A stretch of 64,000 nucleotides of DNA from the NCBI GenBank assembly GCA_963733085.1, contig CAVTBY010000013.1, forward strand, positions 62,001-126,000. The letters run 5' to 3'. The stretch comes from Desertimonas sp963733085 (lineage in GTDB: Bacteria; Actinomycetota; Acidimicrobiia; Acidimicrobiales; Ilumatobacteraceae). The translations under genes were made by a program, and so were the position numbers. Positions 1-7,675 of the stretch are shown one piece after another (position 1 is the first letter of the stretch; each line of letters starts with the position of its first letter). The notes under the pieces were generated by a model. The model saw only the letters and a program-made list of their open reading frames with translations. It was not told the DNA's origin and did not search any database.

Positions 1-150
1 AACCCTGGGCGCTGGGGCATCCTCGCGCTGCCAGCGCCACAGCGCGATCCCGCACCACGAGGACGCGAGCAGTGCCACCACCATGAAGACGCGCTCGGAC
101 GCCTGACCACCGCCGGGGCTGAGCAGCGCTTCACCGACCACCGCGATCAT
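1..150 (-). CDS. Partial membrane protein divergent from lexA (candidate SOS cell-division inhibitor)
   Basis: The first 50 codons of a minus-strand gene are visible, starting at ATG 150 behind a GGGAGAA ribosome site; the rest lies outside the window. The fragment holds one hydrophobic segment (about residues 20-35, FMVVALLASSWCGIALW), so it is probably membrane-anchored. It diverges from lexA, and the two SOS boxes at 215-250 lie between the two starts. In many actinobacteria the gene divergent from lexA encodes a single-span, often LysM-containing SOS division suppressor (Rv2719c, DivS, YneA types). That role is inference from position and topology; no LysM domain can be seen in this fragment. 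Confidence 0.55.
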   Translation of the reverse strand, partial: MIAVVGEALLSPGGGQASERVFMVVALLASSWCGIALWRWQREDAPAPRV

Positions 151-200
151 CAGGTTCTCCCTTCCATTCGACGAACTCCATTCCTGACCATCCGAACGAC

Positions 201-250
201 GAACACTCGTACGGGAACGATTGTTCGTCAATCAACCAGAACGGCCGTTC
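201..250. promoter_or_regulatory. Tandem LexA-binding SOS boxes upstream of lexA
   Basis: Two perfect palindromes of the actinobacterial/Firmicute SOS form GAAC-N4-GTTC are present: GAACGATTGTTC at 215-226 and GAACGGCCGTTC at 239-250, with centres 24 bp apart. A third imperfect half-matching copy, GAACACTCGTAC, sits at 201-212. They lie between lexA and the divergent membrane gene, so LexA probably represses itself and may also control the divergent gene. Confidence 0.88.
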
Positions 251-274
251 GTTGTCAAGGAGCAAAACGTACAG

Positions 275-943
275 ATGTTTGACTTCGGCGGCGAACGTCC
301 GTACGATGTTGGCATGGCACAGAAGCTCACTCGCCGCCAGCGTCAGGTCCTGATGTTCATCGAACAGCAGATCCGCGACCGCGGGTACCCGCCGTCGGTA
401 CGCGAGATCGGCGAAGCGGTCGGCCTGACCTCACCATCGACGGTGCACAGCCACTTGCGCACGCTGCAGAACCTCGGCTACCTGCGCCGCGACCCAACCA
501 AGCCGCGTGCCATCGAGGTGCGGTGGGATCCCAACTCGGGGGCGATCATGGAGCGGCGGCCGGTTCGTCACGTGCCACTCGTCGGCGATGTCGCCGCCGG
601 AACGGATGTGTTGGCCGAGGAGAACGTCGAGGAGTTGTATCCGCTCCCCGAAGACTTCACTGGGCCGGGTGAACTGTTCATGTTGCGCGTCCGCGGCGAG
701 TCGATGATCGAGGCCGGCATCCTCGACGGTGACTTCGTCGTCGCCGAGCAGGGGGCGTTCGCCGGGCCGAACGACATTGTCGTCGCCGGAATTCCCGGCG
801 GGGAGGCGACGGTGAAGCGATATCGCAGCGACGGACCCACCGTCACCCTGACGCCGGCTCACCCGACGATGGAGCCGATGGTCCTCGACGCGGCCGACGT
901 GCAGGTGTACGGCAAGGTCGTGGCCGTTCTGCGCCGCGTGTAG
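275..943 (+). CDS. lexA: LexA repressor, SOS regulator
   Basis: LexA represses DNA-damage genes and cleaves itself when RecA is active. The N-terminal winged helix starts at KLTRRQRQVLMFIEQQI, with recognition-helix sequence SPSTVHSHLRTLQNLGYL. The C-terminal S24 peptidase half has the Ala-Gly cleavage site in GDVAAGTDV, the catalytic Ser in VRGESMIEAGILDGD and the catalytic Lys in GGEATVKRY. An upstream in-frame TTG at 221 lies inside an SOS box, so it is unlikely to be the start. ATG 275 has AAGGAG at 257-262, and ATG 314 (MAQKLTRRQ) gives the usual family N-terminus; either could be used. SOS boxes at 215-250 imply autoregulation. Confidence 0.96.
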   Translation: MFDFGGERPYDVGMAQKLTRRQRQVLMFIEQQIRDRGYPPSVREIGEAVGLTSPSTVHSHLRTLQNLGYLRRDPTKPRAIEVRWDPNSGAIMERRPVRHVPLVGDVAAGTDVLAEENVEELYPLPEDFTGPGELFMLRVRGESMIEAGILDGDFVVAEQGAFAGPNDIVVAGIPGGEATVKRYRSDGPTVTLTPAHPTMEPMVLDAADVQVYGKVVAVLRRV

Positions 944-959
944 TCGCACCCGTCGGAGT

Positions 960-973
960 CTGGCCGCGGCCAG
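960..973. terminator. Perfect 14-bp palindrome after lexA
   Basis: CTGGCCGCGGCCAG is a perfect palindrome 17 bp after the lexA stop and 13 bp before the cupin start. It has no T-tract. It may be a weak terminator or a regulator site for the cupin gene. Confidence 0.3.
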
Positions 974-986
974 CGATGATCGAGAC

Positions 987-1418
987 ATGACCGTCAAGAC
1001 ACGGCGCACCGCCGCCGAACCAGCTCAGGCAGTGATCACACTCGGCGACCGGGAGGGCCGGTCCTACCCATGCGGCACGATGCATGCGGTGTTCAAAGCC
1101 GATGGGCCGGAGACCAACGACGCATATTCGATCTCGGAGTGGTGCCTCGATCCACGATCGGGTGGGCCTGGCGCCCACCAGCACGACGCCAGCGACGACA
1201 TCTTCTACGTGCTCACGGGGGCGGTCACCTTCGTGCTCGACGGTCACGAGTTCGTCGGCGGTGCCGGATCGTTCGTCCGTGTGCCACCCGGCGTGGTGCA
1301 CGACTATCGCAACGACGGCGACGAACCGGCCCGGCTGCTCAACGTCTACATCCCGGGGGGTTTCGAGCCCGAGATGCCGGCGATCGTCGACTGGTTCGCC
1401 GGGCAGCGGGCGGAGTGA
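987..1418 (+). CDS. Cupin-domain protein
   Basis: A 143-residue single-domain cupin of unknown substrate. Cupin motif 1 is seen around HQHDASDDIFYVLTGAVTFV (His, His and Glu/Asp-type metal ligands) and motif 2 around VPPGVVHDYRNDG. These place it in the conserved beta-barrel cupin fold, probably metal-binding. It stands alone, 43 bp after lexA, and converges on dapC. No pathway can be assigned from the sequence. Small stand-alone cupins may be isomerases, dioxygenases or sensors. Confidence 0.8.
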   Translation: MTVKTRRTAAEPAQAVITLGDREGRSYPCGTMHAVFKADGPETNDAYSISEWCLDPRSGGPGAHQHDASDDIFYVLTGAVTFVLDGHEFVGGAGSFVRVPPGVVHDYRNDGDEPARLLNVYIPGGFEPEMPAIVDWFAGQRAE

Positions 1419-1441
1419 GCGACGGCCGGGGTCGACAGCGC

Positions 1442-2551
1442 TCAGCGCACGCCAAGTCGCGCCCCGACGAGTTCGATGCGCTCGTCCGGTTGCACGACCG
1501 CGACGCGGATGAATCGGTCACTCACGGCGCCGTAGAACTCGCCCGGGCTGACAACTGCACCACCCTCCCGAGCAAGGCGCTCGGCGATCTTCCACCCATC
1601 ACCGACGTCGACCCACAGGTAGAACGCTCCGTCAGGCGACGGGACGTCGACGCCCAGCCAGCTGCCGAGGATCCCGCCAATCAGGTCGAGCCGGCGCTGA
1701 TACCGCGCACGCTGCTCTGCGACGTGAGCGTCGTCGTCCAGGGCGGCGACAGCGGCGGCCTGGGCCGGCCCCGGCACCATCATGCCGACGTGCTTGCGAA
1801 CCTGCTGCAGGTAGTCGACGAGATCGGCGTCCCCGGCATAGAAGCCGACACGAACCCCGGCCAGATTCGAGCGCTTCGACAATGAGTGGACGGCGACGAC
1901 GCCCTCGGTGCCGTGCTCGAGGATCGATCGTGGTGGGCCGGTCCACGTGAACTCGACGTAGCACTCGTCAGAGAACACGGGGACACCGCGGCGGCGACCC
2001 CAGGCGGCGACCGAGCCCAGATCGTCGCAAACACCGGTCGGGTTGCCGGGCGAGTTGACCCACAGGGCGAGGGCGCGCTCCGCGTCAGACTCGGAGATGG
2101 CGTCGAGGTCCAGTCGCCCCGTCGATGTCGCCGGCACGGCGACTGCACGGCAGCCGGCGAGGATCGCGCCCATCTCATAGGTCGGGTAGGCGATTTCGGG
2201 ATACAGCACGGTGTCACGGTCAGGGGTCCGCAGGTGCAGCCAATGCGGCAGCGTCGCGACGAACTCCTTGGTGCCGACACACGCGGCGACCTGACTGGGC
2301 TCGACGGCAACGTCGAAGCGCCGGGCGATCCAATCGACCATCGACCGTCGCAGCTCCGCCGACCCTGGACTCGACGGGTAGCCACGCTCGCTGTTCGACG
2401 TCGACAGCGCCCGCACGACCGCATCCGGCGGTGGATCGATCGGGGTGCCAATCGAGAGGTCGACCGCACCGCCCGGCAACGTGGTGGCAATCGCCAAGAG
2501 TTCGTCAAGCCGCTCGTACGGGTACGGAGGCGGAACAAACCCGCCGTTCAC
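1442..2551 (-). CDS. dapC: Succinyldiaminopimelate transaminase-type aminotransferase (DapC)
   Basis: Class I/II PLP-dependent aminotransferase of the actinobacterial DapC type, which makes N-succinyl-LL-2,6-diaminopimelate on the route to lysine and peptidoglycan. Family landmarks are the N-terminus FVPPPYPYERLDELLAIA, VDLSIGTPIDPPP, WVNSPGNPTGVCDD and the PLP-lysine region VHSLSKRSNLAGVRVGFY. The start is the GTG at 2551 (VNGGFVPPP); the open frame continues upstream but only through a dispersed repeat. It lies downstream of dapF and hflX on the same strand, which supports the lysine-pathway assignment. The frame is intact. The exact substrate (DapC versus a related aminotransferase) is inference. 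Confidence 0.82.
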   Translation of the reverse strand: MNGGFVPPPYPYERLDELLAIATTLPGGAVDLSIGTPIDPPPDAVVRALSTSNSERGYPSSPGSAELRRSMVDWIARRFDVAVEPSQVAACVGTKEFVATLPHWLHLRTPDRDTVLYPEIAYPTYEMGAILAGCRAVAVPATSTGRLDLDAISESDAERALALWVNSPGNPTGVCDDLGSVAAWGRRRGVPVFSDECYVEFTWTGPPRSILEHGTEGVVAVHSLSKRSNLAGVRVGFYAGDADLVDYLQQVRKHVGMMVPGPAQAAAVAALDDDAHVAEQRARYQRRLDLIGGILGSWLGVDVPSPDGAFYLWVDVGDGWKIAERLAREGGAVVSPGEFYGAVSDRFIRVAVVQPDERIELVGARLGVR

Positions 2552-2626
2552 TGCGTTCCCCGGCCACGCCGTGTTCTGCCTGCGCAGCTGGTTACCGCTC
2601 CCTCGCTGGCGCTCGGTCGCTCGCAC
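2552..2626. repeat. Dispersed repeat, copy A (75 bp)
   Basis: This sequence fills the gap between the hflX stop and the dapC start. It shares the ends TGCGTTCCCCGGCCACGC and GGTCGCTCGCAC, and a middle CCGCTCC-CTCG-CTGGCGC-type segment, with copies at 15634-15696 and 51402-51464. It is the most diverged and longest of the three. It extends the open frame upstream of dapC. Confidence 0.75.
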
Positions 2627-2630
2627 CAAG

Positions 2631-3953
2631 CTACGACGCTCTTCCGTTGCCCGGCCCGTCGATGAACGCGCTGAGACGACCGACCGACGGTCCGGACAGT
2701 CGGGCACGCACCCTCATCGCCTCCGCGTCGTCGATCGTCGAGACGACCTCACCCTCACGATGGATCGCCGCCAGCACATCGCCCCGATCGTACGGCACGG
2801 TCAGTTCGACGACGGTGGTCAGGGCGCGGAGTCGATCGGCGAGGGCGGCGAGGAGATCATCGAGGCCGGCGCCGGTGACCGCACTGATCGCCACCGACCC
2901 TGGGTGGTCCGCGACGAGCTGTTTGGCAGCGAGCGGGGCCAGGTCGGCCTTGTTGAACACGATCAGCTCGGGCACCCGCTCGGCGCCGATCTCACCGAGC
3001 ACCGTGCGCACGGCGTCGATCTGGCCGGCCGGATCGACGGCAGTCGCATCGACGACGTGGATGAGGTAATCGGCGTCGGTCGCCACCTCGAGCGTGCTCT
3101 TGAACGCCTCCACGAGGCCGTGGGGCAGGCGCCGTACGAAACCGACGGTGTCGGTGAGCAGCACCGGCTCCCCACCAGGTAGCGCCAACCGTCTCGTCGT
3201 CGGGTCGAGGGTGGCGAACAAGCGGTTCTCCGTGAGCACGCCGGCATCCGTGAGGGCATTGAGCAAGGTCGACTTCCCGGCGTTCGTGTAGCCGACGATC
3301 GTGACCGAAGCGAGGCCACTGCGCTGGCGCTGCTTGCGTTGCAGGTCGCGGGTGCGATCGAGCTCCTTGAGGTCTCGATCCAGCTTGCTGATCCGTCGCA
3401 GGATGCGCCGCCGGTCGACCTCTAGCCTCGTCTCGCCGCCGCCGAAGCGCATGCCGACGCCGCCGCGCTGCTGGGCGAGTCGGGCAGCGGCGCCACGCCG
3501 CAACCGAGGCAGGCGATAGCGCAGCAGAGCCAGCTCGACCTGCGTGCGACCTTCGAGCGTGTGGGCGTTCTGGGCGAAGATGTCGAGGATCACCGCCGTG
3601 CGGTCGATTGCCGTGCGGCCGAGAAGACGCTCGAGGTTGTACTGCTGCGCCGGGGTCAGTTCATTGTCGAACACGACGGTGTCGGCGTCGACCGCAAGGC
3701 ACAACTGGCGGAGTTCCTCGGCCTTGCCTTTGCCGACGAACCAGGTGCGATCCGGGACGTCGCGTCGTTGCGTGATCCGTGCCGCCTCGTCCGCACCGGC
3801 GGTGTCGACAAGGGAGGCGAGCTCGTCGAGGCTCGCGTCGGCCTCCTCGTCGGACGTGCCGGGAAAGGGTACGCCGACGAGGACGATGCGCTCACGGAAG
3901 GCGCGTTCGATGAGGGTTGCACCGAGCGCTTCGGAATAGGGCGTGTTACTCAT
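2631..3953 (-). CDS. hflX: GTPase HflX, ribosome rescue/splitting factor
   Basis: HflX binds and splits stalled ribosomes using GTP. The N-terminal HflX domain has the signature WFVGKGKAEELRQL and a central basic coiled region. The G domain shows the P-loop GYTNAGKSTLLNAL, G2/G3 with DTVGFVRRLPHGLVEAFKS, and G4 FNKADLAP. The start is ATG 3953 (MSNTPYSEALG), which overlaps the dapF stop by 4 bp, so it is probably translationally coupled. The product is about 440 residues, normal for the family. It belongs to the miaB-miaA-dapF-hflX-dapC run; hflX beside miaA is common in bacteria. Confidence 0.95.
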   Translation of the reverse strand: MSNTPYSEALGATLIERAFRERIVLVGVPFPGTSDEEADASLDELASLVDTAGADEAARITQRRDVPDRTWFVGKGKAEELRQLCLAVDADTVVFDNELTPAQQYNLERLLGRTAIDRTAVILDIFAQNAHTLEGRTQVELALLRYRLPRLRRGAAARLAQQRGGVGMRFGGGETRLEVDRRRILRRISKLDRDLKELDRTRDLQRKQRQRSGLASVTIVGYTNAGKSTLLNALTDAGVLTENRLFATLDPTTRRLALPGGEPVLLTDTVGFVRRLPHGLVEAFKSTLEVATDADYLIHVVDATAVDPAGQIDAVRTVLGEIGAERVPELIVFNKADLAPLAAKQLVADHPGSVAISAVTGAGLDDLLAALADRLRALTTVVELTVPYDRGDVLAAIHREGEVVSTIDDAEAMRVRARLSGPSVGRLSAFIDGPGNGRAS

Positions 3954-4771
3954 CGGATTCGGTACTCGATTGTTGCCACGTAGGTGGTCGGGCCGCTCAG
4001 CGACACCGTCGTCACGCCGGCGGCGTCGTCCTCGATCCCAACGCTTGCACGTCCACCATCCATCTGGACCACGAGTTTCCCGTCCTGCGGCGCGGCCAGT
4101 CCCCACCTCGCTGCCGCCACAGCGGCAGCGCACGCCCCGGTGCCGCATGCCTCGGTGATGCCGACACCGCGCTCGTGCACGCGCATCGTGATCGAATCGG
4201 CCGTGGGGCCGGCCGCCACGATTTCGAGGTTGACCTCGGGGAGGGCACGACCGAGTGTTTCGAGGTCGACTGCGTGGAGGTCGTCGACGGCGACGACGGT
4301 GTGCGGGTTGCCGACGCTGAGATGGGCCGCCGGACGAGCCGCATCCGTGCCGACGCTCGCCCATTTCGCTGGGGCAGCAATGACCACGACCTCGCCCAGC
4401 GCGGCGGTGGCGAACATCGTCGCCGGATCGTCGGTCGGCTCGAGCTCGACGCGACGGAGGCCGGCGTCGGTAGCGACCGTCATCTGCACCGCGCCATCGT
4501 CACCTCGCCGCCGGGCGAGGGCGTGCGCGAAGCAGCGCAGACCGTTCCCGCTGATCTCGGCCCGTCCGCCATCGGCGTTGAACAGCACCATCTCGGCGCT
4601 GGCGTCTGGATGGCTCTCGCCGATCAGCAGCCCGTCGGCACCGACTCCCCTGCGGCGGTCGCACACTCGCCGCGCCAGGTCGGACAACTCCGGCATGGTC
4701 AGGTCGATGTGGAAACCGATGAGGAAGTCGTTGCCGAGTCCGTGGTGTTTGACCAGCTGCTGCGAGTTCAT
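3950..4771 (-). CDS. dapF: Diaminopimelate epimerase
   Basis: Converts LL- to meso-diaminopimelate for lysine and peptidoglycan synthesis by a PLP-independent two-cysteine mechanism. The first catalytic Cys region is visible in FNADGGRAEISGNGLRCFAH and the second in ERGVGITEACGTGACAAAV. The N-terminus HHGLGNDFLI is typical. At 273 residues it matches the family length. The start ATG 4771 overlaps the miaA stop, and the dapF stop overlaps the hflX start, indicating a coupled operon. Confidence 0.95.
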   Translation of the reverse strand: MNSQQLVKHHGLGNDFLIGFHIDLTMPELSDLARRVCDRRRGVGADGLLIGESHPDASAEMVLFNADGGRAEISGNGLRCFAHALARRRGDDGAVQMTVATDAGLRRVELEPTDDPATMFATAALGEVVVIAAPAKWASVGTDAARPAAHLSVGNPHTVVAVDDLHAVDLETLGRALPEVNLEIVAAGPTADSITMRVHERGVGITEACGTGACAAAVAAARWGLAAPQDGKLVVQMDGGRASVGIEDDAAGVTTVSLSGPTTYVATIEYRIR

Positions 4772-5683
4772 GAGGTGAGGGCGTCGATGACGCTCGTCCG
4801 CACCTCGGACAGTGGATCGGCGGCGGCGTCGTCGATGTCGATCCAGCGTACGCGGGGGTCGCGACGGAACCACCGCTCTTGCCGGGTGGCGAACCGACGT
4901 GTCCTCGTGATGATCGCCTCGACGGCGTGATCGAGGTCGACGAGGCCGTCGAGGTGGTCGAGCAGCTCCTTGTAGCCGAGTGCTTGGCGAGCCGTCGGGG
5001 ACAGGCCCTGAGTGGCCAGGTGAGCGACCTCGTCGAGCAACCCGGCCGCCATCATGACGTGGACTCGCCGCTCGATGCGCTCGGCCAGCGCCGGCCGCGG
5101 CCACCGAATCCCGATCTGCACGATGTCGGTCGGAGGGAACGCCCCGACCCCGGGGCCGAACGAGCTGAACGGCTGCCCGCTGCCGATCGACACCTCCAAG
5201 GCCCGAACGACGCGCCGGCGATTGGCGCGGTCGATCTTGGCTGCCGCCACCGGGTCGAGGCTGCTCAGCCGGGCGTACAGGGAGGCGGTGTCGGGCTCCG
5301 CTTCCAGCGTCGCGCGGACCTCTGGCCACGTCCCCGGCAGTTCGAGGCGATCGACGGCCGCCGTCAGGTACAGGCCGGTCCCGGCGACGAGCAGGGCGCG
5401 GGCAGGTGGGCGGGCGGCGATCGAGGTGATCGCCGCGTCGTATGACCGCCGGAACTCGGTCACCGACATCTCCTCGTTCGGGTCGGCGAGGTCGAGGCAG
5501 TGGTGGGCGACTGCAGCGCGATCGTCAGCCGTCGGCTTGGCCGTGCCGATGTCCATGCCGCGATAGACCTGCATCGCGTCGATCACGACGATCTCGACGC
5601 CGGGAACCGCGCCGGCCGCACGCCATCGCGACATCGGACTTGCCGGATGCCGTCGGTCCGAGCAGGGCGACGGGTGGCCGCAT
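4768..5683 (-). pseudogene. miaA: tRNA dimethylallyltransferase MiaA, frame interrupted once
   Basis: MiaA adds the isopentenyl group to A37 of tRNAs reading UNN codons. The N-terminus with P-loop LLGPTASGKSDVAMA reads from ATG 5683 in one frame. From about 5620 the protein continues in another frame as PGVEIVVIDAMQVYRGMDIG, through ALLVAGTGLYLTA and KIDRANRRRVVRALE, to the stop at 4768. Frame is restored by removing one base near 5620 or adding two. All other family motifs are present, so an assembly indel is likelier than decay, but a true frameshift cannot be excluded. The start overlaps the miaB stop (TGATG) and the stop overlaps dapF. Confidence 0.85.
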
Positions 5684-7179
5684 CAACCGGCGGCGACGGG
5701 GATTCTGATGCGGTGGCGGGCTTCGGCGGTCTGCGCGACGAACCGGGCAGTGAGGTGATGCGGCGCGGCCGCGGTGACCTCGACGGCGGCGTAGGCGCCG
5801 GGCCGGAGCGGGTGGGGGGCGCTGAAGTGCACGAGGCGGTGCTGTCTGGTGCGTCCGGCGAGGACCTCCGGGTTCTTCTTGCTCGGCCCCTCCACGAGGA
5901 CCTCCTCGGTGCGTCCGATCCGCCGCTCGTTGGCAGCGAGGGAGCTGCGCTCGATGACGACGCGAAGACGGTCGAAGCGCTGTCCGGCGACGGCCGGGTC
6001 GACGAAACGATCCGACATCGTCGCCGCCTCGGTGCCGGGGCGTGGCGAGAAGATGAACGTGAAGGCGTCGTCGAAGCGAGCCGCGGCGGCGACCTCGAGC
6101 GTCGCCGCAAAGTCGTCGTCGGTCTCGCCGGGGAAGCCGACGATGATGTCGGTGGACACAGCGAGGTCGGGGACGACACGACGGGCCTCGGCGAGGCGCT
6201 CGAGATAGCGGGCCGCCGTGTACCCGCGGTGCATCGCCGCGAGGACCCGGTCGGAGCCGGACTGCAGCGGGTAGTGCAGCTGCTCGCAGACGGCCGGTGT
6301 CTCGGCCATTGCCGTGAACGTCTCGGGGCGCATGTCCTTGGGGTGCGGAGATGTGAAGCGCACACGCCGAATCCCGTCGACGGCGCCGACGGATTGGAGC
6401 AGGTCGGCGAACAGAGGACGCAACGAGACGTCCGTGTCGCCGGCGCGCCGGGCGGCGAGCTGGAGGTCGCGTCCGTAGCTGTTGACGTTCTGGCCGAGCA
6501 GTGTCACCTCGGTGACGCCATCGGCGGCCAGGGTTTCGACCTCGGCAACGATGTCGCCGAACGGGCGACTCATCTCCTCGCCGCGCACGGCGGGGACGAT
6601 GCAGAAGGCGCAGCTGTTGTCGCACCCGATCTGGATCGTGACCCAGGCGTTGTACGAGGTCGTCCGCCGCGCCGGGAGGGCCGACGGGAACATCGCGTGG
6701 TCGTCGACAACGGCGGCTTCGAGGATCTCCGTGACCGGCCCGGTCAGCGTCGACTGGTGGAGTAGCTCGGCGGCGCGGTGGACGTTGTGGGTTCCGATCA
6801 CGACGTCGACGTGGCCCGCCTTGGAGCGGACGACGTCGCGGTCCTTCTGGGCGAGGCAGCCCGACACCACGATCTGTCGACCGTCGCGTTGGCCCTTCCA
6901 GGTCTTCAAGTGGCCGAGGTTGCCGTACAGCTTGTTGTCGGCGTTCTCACGGATGCAACAGGTGTTGAGCACGACAACGTCGGCGTCGTGCTCGGAGGTC
7001 GCCGCAACCATCCCATCGGCCTCGAGCAACCCGGCGATGCGCTCGGAATCGTGCTCGTTCATCTGACAGCCGAACGTGCGCACGAGGTAGCGGCGGGTTT
7101 CCGGCACCTGGGAGAGGCTATCGGCGGCAGTTGTCGGGGGCCCGGTGCCGCTCGCTAGGTTTCCGCCCGTGCTCGCCAT
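5683..7179 (-). CDS. miaB: tRNA-2-methylthio-N6-dimethylallyladenosine synthase MiaB
   Basis: Radical-SAM methylthiotransferase acting on i6A37, the product of the next gene, miaA. The N-terminal UPF0004 domain begins RRYLVRTFGCQMNEHDSER with further cluster Cys in NTCCIREN and VSGCLAQKD. The radical-SAM CxxxCxxC is IGCDNSCAFCIVP. A C-terminal TRAM domain ends the protein. The longest frame starts at ATG 7179, which overlaps the start region of the divergent membrane gene; GTG 7107 (VPETRRYLV) would avoid this, so the start is uncertain. Length near 470-498 residues fits the family. Confidence 0.95.
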   Translation of the reverse strand: MASTGGNLASGTGPPTTAADSLSQVPETRRYLVRTFGCQMNEHDSERIAGLLEADGMVAATSEHDADVVVLNTCCIRENADNKLYGNLGHLKTWKGQRDGRQIVVSGCLAQKDRDVVRSKAGHVDVVIGTHNVHRAAELLHQSTLTGPVTEILEAAVVDDHAMFPSALPARRTTSYNAWVTIQIGCDNSCAFCIVPAVRGEEMSRPFGDIVAEVETLAADGVTEVTLLGQNVNSYGRDLQLAARRAGDTDVSLRPLFADLLQSVGAVDGIRRVRFTSPHPKDMRPETFTAMAETPAVCEQLHYPLQSGSDRVLAAMHRGYTAARYLERLAEARRVVPDLAVSTDIIVGFPGETDDDFAATLEVAAAARFDDAFTFIFSPRPGTEAATMSDRFVDPAVAGQRFDRLRVVIERSSLAANERRIGRTEEVLVEGPSKKNPEVLAGRTRQHRLVHFSAPHPLRPGAYAAVEVTAAAPHHLTARFVAQTAEARHRIRIPVAAG

Positions 7180-7585
7180 CTACCCGATCTCCAACGGCTA
7201 CCAGTTGCTCGGTCTGCTGCACGTCTTGAGCGTGATCGCCGCCTTTGGGCCGCTGTTCGTCTATCCGTCCCTCGTCCGCGCCGGCGCCGGCGGCGAGGTT
7301 GCCAAGTGGCACCTCCGCCTCAGCCTCCCCGCTCTCGTGCTCGCCTGGGTGTTCGGGATGGGGATGGTCGGCATGTCCGACGACGCCATCGAGATGTCCG
7401 ACAGTTGGATCGTCGCTTCCCTGGCCATCTGGGTGGCCCTCGTCGTCGTCAGTTGGTTCCTCATCCGCCCATCGCTGACCGACACAAGTGAGCGCGGCCG
7501 CTCGATGCTCGGTGCCGGCATCGGCGTCACCCACCTCGCCCTCGTCGTCCTGCTCTGGCTGATGATCTTCAAGCCCGGCGCCTGA
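7169..7585 (+). CDS. DUF2269-like membrane protein
   Basis: A 138-residue integral membrane protein starting at GTG 7169, with about four hydrophobic segments: near residues 10-30 (LLGLLHVLSVIAAFGPLFVY), 50-70, 82-100 and 118-134. The first helix with its LHVLSV-AFGPLFVYP pattern resembles the DUF2269 family of predicted inner-membrane proteins. Function is unknown. It is divergent from miaB and converges on recA, with a 48-bp hairpin between it and the recA stop. Confidence 0.7.
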   Translation: MLAIYPISNGYQLLGLLHVLSVIAAFGPLFVYPSLVRAGAGGEVAKWHLRLSLPALVLAWVFGMGMVGMSDDAIEMSDSWIVASLAIWVALVVVSWFLIRPSLTDTSERGRSMLGAGIGVTHLALVVLLWLMIFKPGA

Positions 7586-7600
7586 GCCGCCTCGCCGCGA

Positions 7601-7648
7601 ACCGATGGGTGTTTAGGGGACCGAATCGTCCCCTAAACACCCATCGGT
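7601..7648. repeat. 48-bp hairpin element, copy 1
   Basis: A perfect inverted repeat with 21-bp arms (7601-7621 and 7628-7648) and a 6-nt loop CGAATC. The outer arm is ACCGATGGGTG/CACCCATCGGT and the inner stem TTTAGGGGAC/GTCCCCTAAA. It sits between the convergent DUF2269-like gene and recA, so it could serve as a bidirectional terminator, though it lacks a T-tract. Related copies lie at 17249, 30856 and 39739. Confidence 0.85.
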
Positions 7649-7675
7649 CGCTACTTGCTGAGCAGCCGGCGCCGG

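Noticed and set aside
221..274. Upstream TTG start for LexA
   Set aside because: It lies within a perfect SOS box and before a better ribosome site, so it is very unlikely to be translated.
3954..4364. N-terminal extension of HflX
   Set aside because: The open frame runs back through dapF; the residues are not HflX-like and ATG 3953 forms a normal ATGA overlap.
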